Positions 17,144 to 26,868 are shown, counted from the first letter of the stretch. The stretch is DNA of 64,000 bases from Candidatus Symbiopectobacterium endolongispinus (GCF_018777385.1 NZ_JAFJYB010000003.1:1-64000); one strand, 5' to 3'. Notes: generated by a model not told the origin, from the letters alone. A program made the numbers and translations.

Positions 17144-18917
17144 TAATCCTGCTGCACTCACGTCTACCCCCGCGCCACGCGCGGTGGCCTACCCGTGGAA
17201 CGACAAGCCCTTGCTGCCGATTGATCGCGGTATCCCGACCCATGAGGAGATGCACCGCGCCGCACGCCGTCAGGAAGACTATCTCCAGGCGAAAAAGCAG
17301 GTGGACAGTCAGTTGGAAAGCGTCAGCGCCAGCCTTTACTGGCGCTTCGACCAGCGCGAAAAACAAAAGGGCGTTGACAGCGCCCGTCGTTGGTTAACCG
17401 AGTCCGTGGCCAGGGTGATGTTGCCGCGCATTACGCGTGTGAACGCAGGCTACCGCCTGGATGAGATAGTTGATGACGATCCCCGTGCTCTGTTTGGCAA
17501 CCGCGCAACACAATCCCCTCAACACAATGGCGTGGTGGCCTTTTTACGCCTGCGCACCCAGCGCAACCGTTTGCCCGACCTGGACAGCCAGGCGCTTAAG
17601 TCACTGGTTGATGTCGTGGCCCATTTTGCCGCCACCGAACTGGCAAGGCTGACGCAGGCGCAAGGTGATAACAGCGAATGGCGCATCGTCCATGACCATT
17701 ACCACCATCTGGCCCGTATCACCCGCTTGCTGGGTGCACAGCCGCCGCTCTGGGACAAGCTGGAAAAATGTTTCGTGCCCTTTGATGCCCAGTCCGCCAT
17801 CCGGCGCATGAGCGATGCGCGGTGGTGGTTGAACAGCCTGCGTCGTACTGCCAAACGCTGGCGTGAACATCTGGCCATCGCCATGGGGTATGTTCATAAG
17901 CATGCCTCCCCGAACGTCAGCACAACCGCCTTGCGTGACTGGGGCGAGCAGCGGCGGCGCACCAACGAGTGGCGCAAAAGCATGGATCTGGAAGACGAAG
18001 AGGGTAACCGTATCAGCCTGATGGACGGCTATGCTGCCAGTCAGGCCAATCCAGCCATCCGGCGTACTGAACTGATGATACGCATTCGGGGGTATGAAGA
18101 TATCGCCAATGCTCAGGGTTATGTTGGCGAATTTGTGACCATCACCGCGCCCTCAAGTTATCACGCCACCTTGGAAAACGGGCGCACTAACCGGAAATGG
18201 AACGGTGCCTGCCCGAAGGAGACCCAGAGCTATCTCAATGATGTCTGGGCCCGCGCCCGCGCCAAATGCCACCGCCAGGGGCTGCGCGTTTTTGGTATGC
18301 GGGTTGCTGAGCCACACCATGACGGCACGCCACATGCCCATTTGTTGGTGTTTGCCCGCCCGGAAGAGATGAATCGCATCCGGGACATTCTGCGCGAGTA
18401 TGCAATGGCGGAAGACGGCGATGAGTTACGGAGTGCCGCCGCGGCAAACGCCCGGTTTGACGCAAAAGCCATCGATCCAGAAAAAGGCAGCGCCACCGGT
18501 TATGTCGCGAAATACATTTCGAAAAATATTGATGGCTATGCCCTGGACGATGAAGCCGACGACGAAAGCGGCAAGCCGTTAAAGGAGCACGCGCAGCGTG
18601 CTACCGCCTGGGCATCGCTCTGGGGCATTCGCCAGTTTCAGTTTATTGGCAGCGTTCCGGTGACGGTGTGGCGGGAGTTGCGCCGGCTGAATGACAGTGA
18701 AACCGCCCGCGGCCTGAGTGTGGAGTTTGCCGCCTGCCACGAGGCGGCCAATGCGCCGGACTGGGCCGAGTATGCCAATGCTCAGGGCGGGCCATTGGTC
18801 AAACGTGATGCGTTGGCGGTGCGCACCCGGTATCAGCCGACAGAGGTACTGAATCAGTGCGGTGAGGAAATGCTGAGTATCCGTGGGCTGTTTGATACGG
18901 TGGTTGGCGAGGATTAG
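17133..18917 (+). CDS. A: Replication endonuclease gpA (HUH rolling-circle initiator)
   Basis: P2 gpA family, 594 aa as read from ATG 17133 (P2 gpA is about 760). The HUH motif (PHAHLLVF, residues about 399-406) binds the metal. The paired catalytic tyrosines lie in GYVAKYISKNIDGY (about residues 456-469), as in P2. The protein nicks the origin on the plus strand, becomes 5'-linked, and starts rolling-circle replication with host Rep helicase. The TAG at 18917 may be premature: a continuing frame (LADPDPVEAVEDCTEVG) follows after a shift. The catalytic core is present. The start is chosen for its overlap with the previous gene. Confidence 0.88.
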   Translation: MTSNNPAALTSTPAPRAVAYPWNDKPLLPIDRGIPTHEEMHRAARRQEDYLQAKKQVDSQLESVSASLYWRFDQREKQKGVDSARRWLTESVARVMLPRITRVNAGYRLDEIVDDDPRALFGNRATQSPQHNGVVAFLRLRTQRNRLPDLDSQALKSLVDVVAHFAATELARLTQAQGDNSEWRIVHDHYHHLARITRLLGAQPPLWDKLEKCFVPFDAQSAIRRMSDARWWLNSLRRTAKRWREHLAIAMGYVHKHASPNVSTTALRDWGEQRRRTNEWRKSMDLEDEEGNRISLMDGYAASQANPAIRRTELMIRIRGYEDIANAQGYVGEFVTITAPSSYHATLENGRTNRKWNGACPKETQSYLNDVWARARAKCHRQGLRVFGMRVAEPHHDGTPHAHLLVFARPEEMNRIRDILREYAMAEDGDELRSAAAANARFDAKAIDPEKGSATGYVAKYISKNIDGYALDDEADDESGKPLKEHAQRATAWASLWGIRQFQFIGSVPVTVWRELRRLNDSETARGLSVEFAACHEAANAPDWAEYANAQGGPLVKRDALAVRTRYQPTEVLNQCGEEMLSIRGLFDTVVGED

Positions 18918-19210
18918 CCGATCCTGACCCGGTTGAAGCAGTGGAAGATTGTACCGAAGTTGGCCGTTGACGTGAGCAACGCGGACGCGTTGCCTCGGAC
19001 TCGGACTCGTGTCAATAACTGTACGGGGGAGCCAGGGCCTCCGACATCATATTGGTGTCAGTGCCAATTGAAATCTGACCCACCTACTTCTGGTTTGTCC
19101 CCAGAGAGGCAATACACGTAACCATTCGATGATAGGGGGGTTGTACTGCTGATGTCTGTCATGGGACTGGGGTTACAGAGATGATTTCTGTTGTTTGTGG
19201 AGGTTGAGGG
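18918..19210. other. Decayed gpA tail and possible IS21-type terminal remnant
   Basis: No gene. 18920-18960 continues gpA-like coding in a shifted frame. At about 19049-19083 the sequence TGTCAGTGCCAATTGAAATC, followed by TGACCCAC, looks like the terminal repeat of an IS21-family element, but no transposase is present. This marks the start of the cargo region. Confidence 0.35.
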
Positions 19211-19519
19211 ATGGCGAAATATTCCTATATACATGAACTGTATCAGGCGTATACGACTGAGAGAGAGCATCATAATGAGCGTTATATGCAAAATGTTCGT
19301 GCCGTTTGTTTCCGTTCTGGCGGTTATGCGCGATATAAGCGGGACAGCGAAAAATATTTCAGAAACAGATGGGCCAACGAAAAAAAACAGTTCAGCCGGG
19401 TTTTTCTTCAACTAGATGCGTTATGGCCACAGGGTAAGGCCTGGATTATTTCTGACGGGAAGATTGTTGGTGTGAGGGACATTGACAGCCAGGGCTATTG
19501 CGCGCAGGCAACTGACTAA
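19211..19519 (+). CDS. Hypothetical cargo-region protein
   Basis: 102 aa, ATG 19211 behind GTGGAGGTTGAGGG. It is highly charged and aromatic (MAKYSYIHELYQAYTTERE..., YKRDSEKYFRNRW) and ends in a small beta-type part (AWIISDGKIVGVRDI). No membrane segment and no family recognised. It is the first gene of the slot that holds orf91-tin-old in P2. Confidence 0.55.
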   Translation: MAKYSYIHELYQAYTTEREHHNERYMQNVRAVCFRSGGYARYKRDSEKYFRNRWANEKKQFSRVFLQLDALWPQGKAWIISDGKIVGVRDIDSQGYCAQATD

Positions 19520-19696
19520 CAGATTGCCGATGTGTCCAGCGCTGCCGAAAAGGTTGATAGCGTTCGTGCTTTACTGTAAATGTTGTGTGCACAGACGTTT
19601 CCAAGTCTTCTGAAAACACGTAAGAATTTTAAGGTATCTCATCAGCTATAGTGTTTGTTTTATAGTGTTTTTTGTAGTATATAAAAGGAGGTAAGT

Positions 19697-19900
19697 ATGT
19701 CGTTTGAATCGTCATTATCCAGGGCTATATTCAGTTCAAGAGAGCGACTGACCAAGGTTCTGCGGGATAACAAAGGTCGCTATAGCATCAGTCGGGATGG
19801 GCATGTTTCATTGAATCTTAATGATGCCGAGGTGGTGAAACCCATTGTTCGCCAGATTGAAATCTTTGGCGATACAGAAGAAAGAAGAAAAAACGAATGA
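19697..19900 (+). CDS. Small protein coupled to the membrane cargo gene
   Basis: 67 aa, with an excellent Shine-Dalgarno (AAAGGAGGTAAGT) before ATG 19697. It is soluble: SLSRAIFSSRERLTKVLRD, then NKGRYSISRDGHVSLNLNDAE. Its stop overlaps the start of the membrane-protein gene as ATGA, so the two are translationally coupled and probably act together. No family is recognised. Confidence 0.6.
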   Translation: MSFESSLSRAIFSSRERLTKVLRDNKGRYSISRDGHVSLNLNDAEVVKPIVRQIEIFGDTEERRKNE

Positions 19901-20726
19901 ATACAATTACTTTGGCAATAGTTTTGATGAGCGGCTATCTATACGTAATCAACTCTGTTTCAACACGATACATATTTAAGCGTTCCCAAGGTTGGAATGC
20001 TTATTTCTATGTTGCCGTGTGGGGTGTTATGTTCACGTTACTCTCTTGGCTGCTCTGCTCATTCCTGAGTGTGTTCGGATTTTTTAGGTGGCTGTGTAAT
20101 TTCCTTTTGGTTCAAAATTTTGTGGAGCCGGGATCAATCAATAGATTTTACCCTTTATCTACAGAGGAATAGTTTAAATTTTCTGATGTTAAGTACGGAT
20201 TTTTCTGTTTTACTTCACTTTTCTTCGCGTGGGCATTAGGGCATTTTATGCGCTGGTATGTCTACTGTGATCAAGACAGGCTAATTTCTGTTCTTGTCTA
20301 AGCAATTCAGCATGATCCATTTGAAAGCTTTCTTGTTGAGGCCTCAACAAGCAGATTTCCAGTGATCGTTACGCTTGCGTCGCGCAAGTTTTATGTTGGA
20401 ATTGTCAACTGTCCAGAACTGGAACAGGGTAAAGTCGACTATTTGCAGCTTTTACCGCTTCTGAGTGGATATCGAGATAAAGATACTCTTACTATCACAG
20501 TAACAACAAACTACAAACGGCACTACATCGAAAGTGGTATAGTGGGCGGTATTAGTGAAGGTCCGGTAAGCTTGGAGGATTTTAGAACGCTATTGCCAAA
20601 AGACAAGATTGAGGGAATGTCATTTTCGATATTCATACTTACTCTCAGTTTAAAGCAAAAGAAGAAGATGATCGTTCAGGTTCTGCTACGACTTCTACTA
20701 CTTCCATGCCTCACGTGATCGGTTAA
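19897..20726 (+). pseudogene. Membrane-anchored cargo protein, two nonsense codons and a frameshift
   Basis: About 275 codons when repaired. The N-terminal part has three hydrophobic segments (TLAIVLMSGYLYVI; YFYVAVWGVMFTLLSWLLC; CFTSLFFAWALGHFMRW). The cytosolic C-terminal part is beta-rich (FPVIVTLASRKFYVGIVN, LLPLLSGYRDKDTLTITVTT). TAG at 20170-20172 and TAA at 20299-20301 interrupt one continuous frame, and a shift near 20625 moves the end (IHTYSQFKAKEEDDRSGS) into another frame, stopping at 20726. I know no named family. The site is the P2 cargo slot, where phage-exclusion genes are common, so a defence role is inferred only from position. Confidence 0.6.
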
Positions 20727-20766
20727 TCATCATTAACTTGATAGTGAACAAATTTACTGCTCGACA

Positions 20767-21177
20767 TCAGTAAAGATAATCATCTTCATAATCATTAATT
20801 AGATTATTACCATAATCAGACAATAATTTCAGCGCAAAGGTCGTTTCTTCAAGACTAGCTGCCCCCATTGCCGCAAGCACCGTTAATTTAACCAGCAAAA
20901 GCGAAGATGAAAGCTCTGATCCGTTCATCATCAAAAAGATAGATGCGGCCTGAAAAGCGGTACGTTTGTTACCATTATGGAAGGCGTGAGCTTTTGCTAT
21001 GCCGATCAGATACATGGCAGCAAGGGCATAAATATCATCAACGCCTTTATAATGGTGCAAGGTCTGGACGCGATTGAGTGCTCCGTCAAGCAGTCAGGTA
21101 TTAGTGCTACCACTTTGCGGAAGTGTTTCAGTGTGGATACGTCTCACGTCCTCCTTTGAAAGAAAAAACAGATCCAT
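20767..21177 (-). pseudogene. doc: Doc-like Fic-fold toxin, nonsense codon 28
   Basis: Death-on-curing toxin family. The Fic motif reads HAFHNGNKRTA (canonical HxFx[D/N]GNKRT). In P1 Doc this domain phosphorylates and inactivates EF-Tu. The start ATG 21177 (MDLFFLSKEDVRRIH) has an AAAACTTAT-free upstream but overlaps the previous stop as TAATG. TGA at 21094-21096 replaces an expected Gly codon in the N-terminal part; the Fic domain downstream is fully open. An internal start (ATG 21060) would give a truncated 97-aa protein that keeps the active site. Activity is doubtful. Confidence 0.85.
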
Positions 21178-21332
21178 TAGTTATCCTCGAGCATTTTTAT
21201 AATTGCCGCATATTTCTCTCTTGTTCGCTTCATTGCCTCTTCAAAAGAGAGGGCCTTTTTCACCTGAAAAAACAGGTTAGGATAAGTTTTTTCAAGCTCA
21301 CGTACTGTCTGAATCAGTGGCTGTTGACTCAT
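21177..21332 (-). CDS. 51-aa helical protein between antitoxin and Doc
   Basis: Short ORF MSQQPLIQTVRELEKTYPNL..., ending KYAAIIKMLEDN. The ATG at 21332 overlaps the antitoxin stop (ATGA) and has AAGG upstream; its own TAA overlaps the doc start (TAATG). Complete overlap at both ends argues that it is a real middle gene. It is helical and charged. In P1 the operon has only phd and doc. Here the middle protein may supply the Doc-neutralising helix that a separate Phd C terminus usually provides (inference). Confidence 0.6.
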   Translation of the reverse strand: MSQQPLIQTVRELEKTYPNLFFQVKKALSFEEAMKRTREKYAAIIKMLEDN

Positions 21333-21520
21333 TTTTTTACCTTTTCATAATGTTCTTTGAGTTTATTGCTGATATCAAGGTATTCAGGGCTAATATCTGA
21401 GCCGGACAGGACGACATTTTTCTGGTCTTTGTCTGTGATGGTGATGTTTCCACCGGAGCGGAGGTGATTCAGCATATCGCCAAGATTTTCGCGAAATTCA
21501 GCGTCAGTGACAGTTTTCAT
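21329..21520 (-). CDS. Phd/YefM-type antitoxin
   Basis: 63 aa, MKTVTDAEFRENLGDMLNHLRSG, then NITITDKDQKNVVLSG: the Phd/YefM fold for DNA binding and dimerisation, shorter than P1 Phd (73 aa). ATG 21520 follows GGAAACGAAT. It is the first gene of a three-gene leftward operon with the 51-aa ORF and doc. It would repress the operon and neutralise Doc. It is intact. Confidence 0.75.
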   Translation of the reverse strand: MKTVTDAEFRENLGDMLNHLRSGGNITITDKDQKNVVLSGSDISPEYLDISNKLKEHYEKVKK

Positions 21521-21981
21521 ATTCGTTTCCATTATCCGCGCCCATCGTGTCAGTATAACGGACTCATTGCACAATAATAACCTGCTCCGGGAGGCTTTTT
21601 TTTTGCACAAAGTGCACAATTTTCTTGATGCGATTTTTCCCCTTTTCGCTCAGTGCGGGCACGGGCTGAGCCGGTATCGGCCTCCGCACAAAAACACGCA
21701 GGTTTGCTGCGTGTAGGTGACGGGGGAGACCCACGCGAAAGGTGGTAGATAGGGTCGGCTTGATTACTCAATATGCTGATGGATTTCCGCCGTTCTGCGC
21801 GATTGTTTCGCGTTTGGTGATCCGCGCGATGTTTCACGCCATCGCCTCACAGCGTAGCGTTGAGGCGCGTTTGTGCGTGGGGATTCTGTGGGGGAATGCG
21901 GGGACTTCAGCAGGCTTGCGCTATCGGTGGCATCAATACTTTTGAAGGAAAAACCGCCGCAGGGTGCGGTGGTGAAGTGGG
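21521..21981. other. Region expected to hold the phage cos site
   Basis: About 460 bases with no supported gene between the toxin operon and gpQ. In P2 the cos site lies exactly here, between the cargo genes and the 3' end of Q. The stretch 21735-21930 (GC-rich, with GTTGAGGCGCGT and TGTGGGGG segments) is loosely reminiscent of P2 cos flanks, but I cannot place the cohesive ends. It also contains the promoter of the Phd-type operon. Confidence 0.3.
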
Positions 21982-23035
21982 TTACTCTTCGGCTTTCAGC
22001 AAGGCGTAAGGGTTGAAGCGGATCACTTCCATGCCCAGCCAGTCATTCACATGTTTCAGCGCTTCCATAACGGGCATCAGTTCGTTGATGGCAAACACGC
22101 GCGCGGCTTTCTCAACGTCACCGAATGAGCCGTTGCCCTCCGGCATGGCCCCCATTAGTTGCGGCGGCACACGGTGCGCGGCAAGGATATCGTCACTGGT
22201 AACAGACTTGATATTCAGGAATTCATCCTTGGCCGATATCTGGCTGAACGGGATAATTTGTACCCCTTCTCGCCCCCGCCTGGCGCATGCAATAACAGGT
22301 TTTTAAAAGCCCCCTTGCCGCGCGCTTCGGTCAGCGTCTTTTTCACATTCTCCATGCTCTTGCCATCAAACTGCGCCGCGCCGATATAGATGATGCACCC
22401 AGCGTGCGATCCGTTGTCGTAGTAGAGTTTGCGGAACATGTCGGCGGAGTGTGACAAGCTGGCTGACAGCATGGCCCCGATGTACTCCGGCATGCCGTAA
22501 ATTTCCTGATGAATATCCGGGTTGATCACATGGCACACGTTGCCGGTATCAAACTGATGTTCGTCTTTCCACTGGCGGATAAACCAATAGGTTTCCAGGT
22601 CACTGCCGCGCCGGGTGTACTTGGTCGGGACGTGGCACAATGACAGCACACCGCCGAGCCGGTTTGTTCTGCACTCCAGGTAGCCATTGCCAAACACAAA
22701 CCAGTCAAGCACAAAGGCAGAGAACGCCTGCCGGGATAGCAACGGTGCGGAATAAAACACCCGGTCAGCGCATTGCGTTTGAAATAAAGCGCTGACTGAT
22801 GCCATGACGCACTACCGAATGAGCGCGCCAGCCACGGTGTCTCGTAGTAGTGCCCGTTATAGGCGCAATACATGTTATCCAGCAGATCATAACTGTCACG
22901 CACCGGATAAGGCCCGTCGAAGGTGAACGCGCTTAAACCGGGTTCACTTTTCAGTGCGGTGGCAGCGTCTGGTTGCGTGGCCGTGTCGGAAGTGGCTGTG
23001 CTGGCCATCCGTGTGTGGTGCTGTTTCTTGCGCAT
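21982..23035 (-). pseudogene. Q: Portal protein gpQ, two frameshifts
   Basis: P2 portal (capsid vertex) protein, about 350 codons. Frame 1 (23035 to about 22750): MRKKQHHTRM..., AFTFDGPYPVRDSYD. After loss of one C, frame 2: APLLSRQAFSAFVLDW, KYTRRGSDLETYWFIRQWKD, INPDIHQEIYGMPEYIG. After loss of one G near 22265, frame 3: SAKDEFLNIK, HRVPPQLMGAMPEGNG, to 21982. All conserved blocks of the phage portal PBSX/P2 family are present across the frames. As written no complete portal can be made, so heads cannot assemble. Its start overlaps the gpP stop. Confidence 0.9.
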
Positions 23036-24762
23036 CAGAACTCCATAGCAAAACCGCCGCCGCCGTGTTCCTGGCCGAGCGGTTCATTGATGATTGATAG
23101 CATGGTTGACCAGGCCAGATCGCCGTGATTTGAACCGCGCGTGCGGTCAGAGTCATAGGTAATAATGCCGCCGGGGGTGGTTATGCGGCGCACGGTATTA
23201 AAGGCTTCGATCAGGGCTTGTTCGCGGCGGTCATACTCCCAGCGTCCCGCGCGGATCACCTGCAACATCTTCAACACCAGGGCGCGTTTGGACGACACCG
23301 ACATCAGGTAACACACCGCCGCCGGAAAGAACTTTTTCACCAACTGCCAGGCCGCTTCCCCGATGCCGGTGCCGTCAATCGCGATGTGCTGTACGTTGTA
23401 TTTGAAGGTCAGCGCCTCGATCACTTTGGCCTGTTCTTCAAACTCAAGCCCGCGTATCTGCTGGGTTTCGATAGTGCGGAATTTTCCCCCGGCCACCAAT
23501 GGTGGTACGGTCAAGGTAATGCCGCCGCTGTCACCGTTGCCGCTGCCGCCGTTGGCATCGTAACCAATCCATACCACGCGATCGGCCATGGGGCGGGATG
23601 CAAACGACTTCCAGTCCGGCCACTCGTCGTAACCGTCGGCACCGCAACTGAACAGCAGATTAAGGTTAAAGGCGCTCTCCCCGTCACGAACGAACTCACA
23701 GCAATACAGATTTTGGTATTCGTCCGGACTGTTCTCATCCATGATTTCGTCAAGGTCGGTGTACTCCCAGCCGTGATCGATAGCGTCTTGCAAGGTGACG
23801 ATCTGCCGCCAGGTTTTATCCGGGCACAGCAAGCCGCTGTTAAGCGTTTTCCATGACACATCAAAATCAATTTTCTGCGCCTTGTTGCGCTTTTCATTCC
23901 AGCGCGCGCCCGTCCAGAACGGGTAGGCTTCATGGGTTTCACTGTAGGGCGTAGAGAAATAGGTGCGGGTGAGCCCTTTCTGGGTGGCCATAGCCCCGGC
24001 GACTTTGCGCAGGTTGGCAAAATTGCTTGTCCAGAAAAACTCATCAAAGAACAGGTTGCCGGTATAAGACTGTGCGGTAGCGGCTGACGTGCCGAGAAAA
24101 TGCAGCTCTGCACCATTACTCAGCACAATTTTATCGCCGCCTTTCAATTCAACATCGACCTCTTGCGCCACCTGTTGAATGAAGCCCCGGAACTGGTGCG
24201 CTTGACGACGTGACGCCGACAAAGAGATTTGATTGCGCTGATAGCCATATTTCACATCATCACGCAGCGCTTGCAACAGGGCTTCACGGGCAAAATACCA
24301 GGTGGCCCCAATCTGGCGCGATTTCAGGATCATCCGGTTACGGCGCGCCCGCTCTGCATACCATCCGACTTGATGCCAGGCCAGCGAACCGAGGATTTTT
24401 TCACGCAATGCGGCGATCTGCGCCTGAGAAAAATGGTTCTTGGCTTTACGCTGGCGCGGTTTCTTGCCGCCTGCGACTTCCGCTGGCTGGCCGTCGCTCA
24501 GCTTTTTCAACTGCCGCGTCAGGGCGTCCATTTCCTTCAGGTCGCCGCCGGTCTTATTCGGTTTTTGCGCAAGCTGGCACAGGCGTGTATCAATGGATTG
24601 GCTGACGCGCCGGATGGTTGGTGTTTCGTTCCATTCGTCGCGTTTCTTCCAGGCATACAACGTGTTTTGATTGATACCCATCAGGCGTGATATTTCCGCC
24701 GGTGGGTATCCCTGCCAGTAAAGTTGTTTTGCTCTGAGCTTTACAAAAGCGTCCTGGATCAT
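23035..24762 (-). CDS. P: Terminase large subunit gpP (ATPase)
   Basis: 575 aa from ATG 24762 (MIQDAFVKLRAKQLYWQGYP, RBS GGGGGAAGC); P2 gpP has 590. The N-terminal HTH recognition region is ISRLMGINQNTLYAWKKRDEW. The ATPase motor has a Walker-A-like ILKSRQIGATWY and Walker B GNLFFDEFFW; the C-terminal part has IGYDANGGSG, consistent with the nuclease-type domain. It pumps DNA into the prohead with gpM. The reading frame is intact and faces O-N-M divergently. Confidence 0.93.
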   Translation of the reverse strand: MIQDAFVKLRAKQLYWQGYPPAEISRLMGINQNTLYAWKKRDEWNETPTIRRVSQSIDTRLCQLAQKPNKTGGDLKEMDALTRQLKKLSDGQPAEVAGGKKPRQRKAKNHFSQAQIAALREKILGSLAWHQVGWYAERARRNRMILKSRQIGATWYFAREALLQALRDDVKYGYQRNQISLSASRRQAHQFRGFIQQVAQEVDVELKGGDKIVLSNGAELHFLGTSAATAQSYTGNLFFDEFFWTSNFANLRKVAGAMATQKGLTRTYFSTPYSETHEAYPFWTGARWNEKRNKAQKIDFDVSWKTLNSGLLCPDKTWRQIVTLQDAIDHGWEYTDLDEIMDENSPDEYQNLYCCEFVRDGESAFNLNLLFSCGADGYDEWPDWKSFASRPMADRVVWIGYDANGGSGNGDSGGITLTVPPLVAGGKFRTIETQQIRGLEFEEQAKVIEALTFKYNVQHIAIDGTGIGEAAWQLVKKFFPAAVCYLMSVSSKRALVLKMLQVIRAGRWEYDRREQALIEAFNTVRRITTPGGIITYDSDRTRGSNHGDLAWSTMLSIINEPLGQEHGGGGFAMEF

Positions 24763-24917
24763 GCAGCTTCCCCCTTTGCCGGGAAGATTACCGCGCGCGA
24801 ACCGTCCTGCTCCCCCTTTTTGTTCTGCGCACGCGCTGACAACAAAACCGCGTTGAGGCAGCCCGTTACGCTCTGCCATCATGATGCCACTGACACCACA
24901 TGACAGGACAAACAGGC

Positions 24918-25757
24918 ATGAGTGCAACAACCAAACCCACCCGTAAAACATTCCGGGTCGCTGTCTCCGGCTCCACCGTTGACTGGCGCGAAATCAGCCC
25001 CGAACACTTGCGCGACGCGGCGGCCAGTTACCGCACTGATGTGTATGGCGCACGGGTCAACGTTGAACACTACCTTTCACCGTTTCCCGTTAGCGAATTT
25101 GGCGCAATGGGGATGTGACTGCGTTAAGCACGGAAGATATTAGCGAGGGGCCGCTTGCCGGGCGCACCGCACTCTATGCGGAGATCGACCCCTCGGCGCG
25201 TATGAAGCAACTGACCGATGAAGGCAAAAAAGGTGTACTCCAGTATTGAGTTACATCCTCAGTTTGCGCTCAACGGTAAGGCGTATGTTGTGGGGCTTGC
25301 CATGACCGACACCACGGCAAGCCTTGGCACTGAGCGCCTCAAGTTTGCCGCCCAGCAACGCGCCCAAATCCAGGCATTCAACCAGCAGCAAGGCGAAGCC
25401 CCGCTGTTTTCTGATGCCATCGAGGCGGAAATCATTGAACTTGCCACCCAACACAGCGATGAGGGGAAGCAGTGGTTTTCCCGCGTGATGGGGATCATTA
25501 GCAAGGGCCGTAAATCAGACGGCGAACAATTCACCCAGGTACGCGAAGCGGTGGAGAGCGTCGCGCAATCCCATGCTGAGTTGCTGGATAAATTCAACGA
25601 TTTGACGACACAGCGCCAACAGGACGGCCAGACCTTTCAGAAGCTGAATACCGAACTGACCGCGCTCAGGCAAACGCTGGCGACACAGGATAACAGCTTC
25701 ACCCAACGCCCAGCGGCCACCGGAGCAACCATTTACGCACAGTTGGCCGATTTTTAA
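24918..25757 (+). pseudogene. O: Capsid scaffold/protease gpO, two frameshifts
   Basis: P2 gpO, internal scaffold with an N-terminal serine protease. It starts MSATTKPTRKTFRVAVSGST (ATG 24918). One G is missing at the ATGGGGATG near 25110, stopping the frame. The middle part (DVTALSTEDISEGPLAGRTALY) is readable in a second frame. An extra A in GGCAAAAAAGG near 25229 moves the C-terminal scaffold part (KVYSSIELHPQFALNG, then coiled region to AQLADF) back to a third. The C-terminal 180 codons are open. The protein cannot be made in one piece. Confidence 0.85.
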
Positions 25758-25782
25758 GCCACGTTAAGCGAGAAAAGCAAAC

Positions 25783-26868
25783 ATGGAAAATACCACCCGT
25801 AAACTTTACAACGAGTACCGCGCCCGTCAGGCACAGCTTAACGGTGTGCAGCCTGGTGATCTTGCGGCAACCTTCAGTGTTGAACCGTCGGTGCAACAGC
25901 GCCTTGAAAAAGCGGCGATGGAAAGTGACGATTTCCTGAAACACATTAATGTGTTTGGTGTTAAAGCACAGGAAGGGCAAAAGATTCTGATTGGCAGCAA
26001 AGGGCCGATTGCCAACACCAACACCAACAGCGACGGCACCTCACGCCGTAACCCGGTAGATAACCATTCCAAAGAACCGAGCAAATACCATTGCCGTCAG
26101 ATTAACTACGATTCAGCAGTGAGTTATGCCCAACTTGATGCCTGGTCACAGCAACCTAACTTTCAGGCGCTGATCAGTCAGGCCAATGCGCGGCAAATCG
26201 GCCTTGACCGCATCATGATCGGTTTTAACGGCACCACCTACGCCGAAAAATCTGATCGTGAGGCCCATCCGTTATTGCAGGATTGTGGCATAGGCTGGCT
26301 GCAAAAAATCCGCAGTGAAGCGAATCACCGTATTATCAAAAATGTCACACTCACCTCACGTGATGAAGATAACAAGGTCATTGCCAAAGGCACCTACGGC
26401 AACATTGATACTGCCATTTTTGATGCGAAAAACACCCTGCTGGACTCCCGGCACTGCAAGGCACCTGACCTTGTTGTCGTCATGGCATCCGGCCTGTTGA
26501 CTGCCAGCAATTTCCCCAAACTCAACGCGCTGAGCCAGAGCAACCCCAACACCGAATTGCTGGCCGGTCAGTTGATTGTCAGCCAGGAGCGCGTGGGCGG
26601 ATTGCCAACCTTCCTTGCCCCTTATTTCCCGTCGAATGGGGTGTTAATCACCTCCTTCAAAAACCTATCGCTTTACCACCAGTTGGGTGGTCTGCGATGC
26701 AGCATGGTTGAAGAATCGCACTACAACCGCATTGCGACTTATCAATCCTCAAACGATGCCTTTGTCGTAGAGGATTACGGCAAGGTGGCCTTTATCGACG
26801 GTATCCAGTTTGCCAAGGCGACGGTAGAAGGCGCTAGCGAGGCGAAGGCAGCAGGTGCTGGTGAATAA
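25783..26868 (+). CDS. N: Major capsid protein gpN
   Basis: 361 aa, P2 gpN family (P2: 357 aa), HK97-like fold. Characteristic segments: MENTTRKLYNEYRARQAQLN at the start, FLKHINVFGVKAQEGQKI, then LLDSRHCKAPDLVVVMA and HYNRIATYQSSNDAFVVEDY. It has a good position 25 bp after gpO. It is normally cleaved by gpO to the mature shell protein. The frame is intact, but portal and scaffold are broken. Confidence 0.93.
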   Translation: MENTTRKLYNEYRARQAQLNGVQPGDLAATFSVEPSVQQRLEKAAMESDDFLKHINVFGVKAQEGQKILIGSKGPIANTNTNSDGTSRRNPVDNHSKEPSKYHCRQINYDSAVSYAQLDAWSQQPNFQALISQANARQIGLDRIMIGFNGTTYAEKSDREAHPLLQDCGIGWLQKIRSEANHRIIKNVTLTSRDEDNKVIAKGTYGNIDTAIFDAKNTLLDSRHCKAPDLVVVMASGLLTASNFPKLNALSQSNPNTELLAGQLIVSQERVGGLPTFLAPYFPSNGVLITSFKNLSLYHQLGGLRCSMVEESHYNRIATYQSSNDAFVVEDYGKVAFIDGIQFAKATVEGASEAKAAGAGE

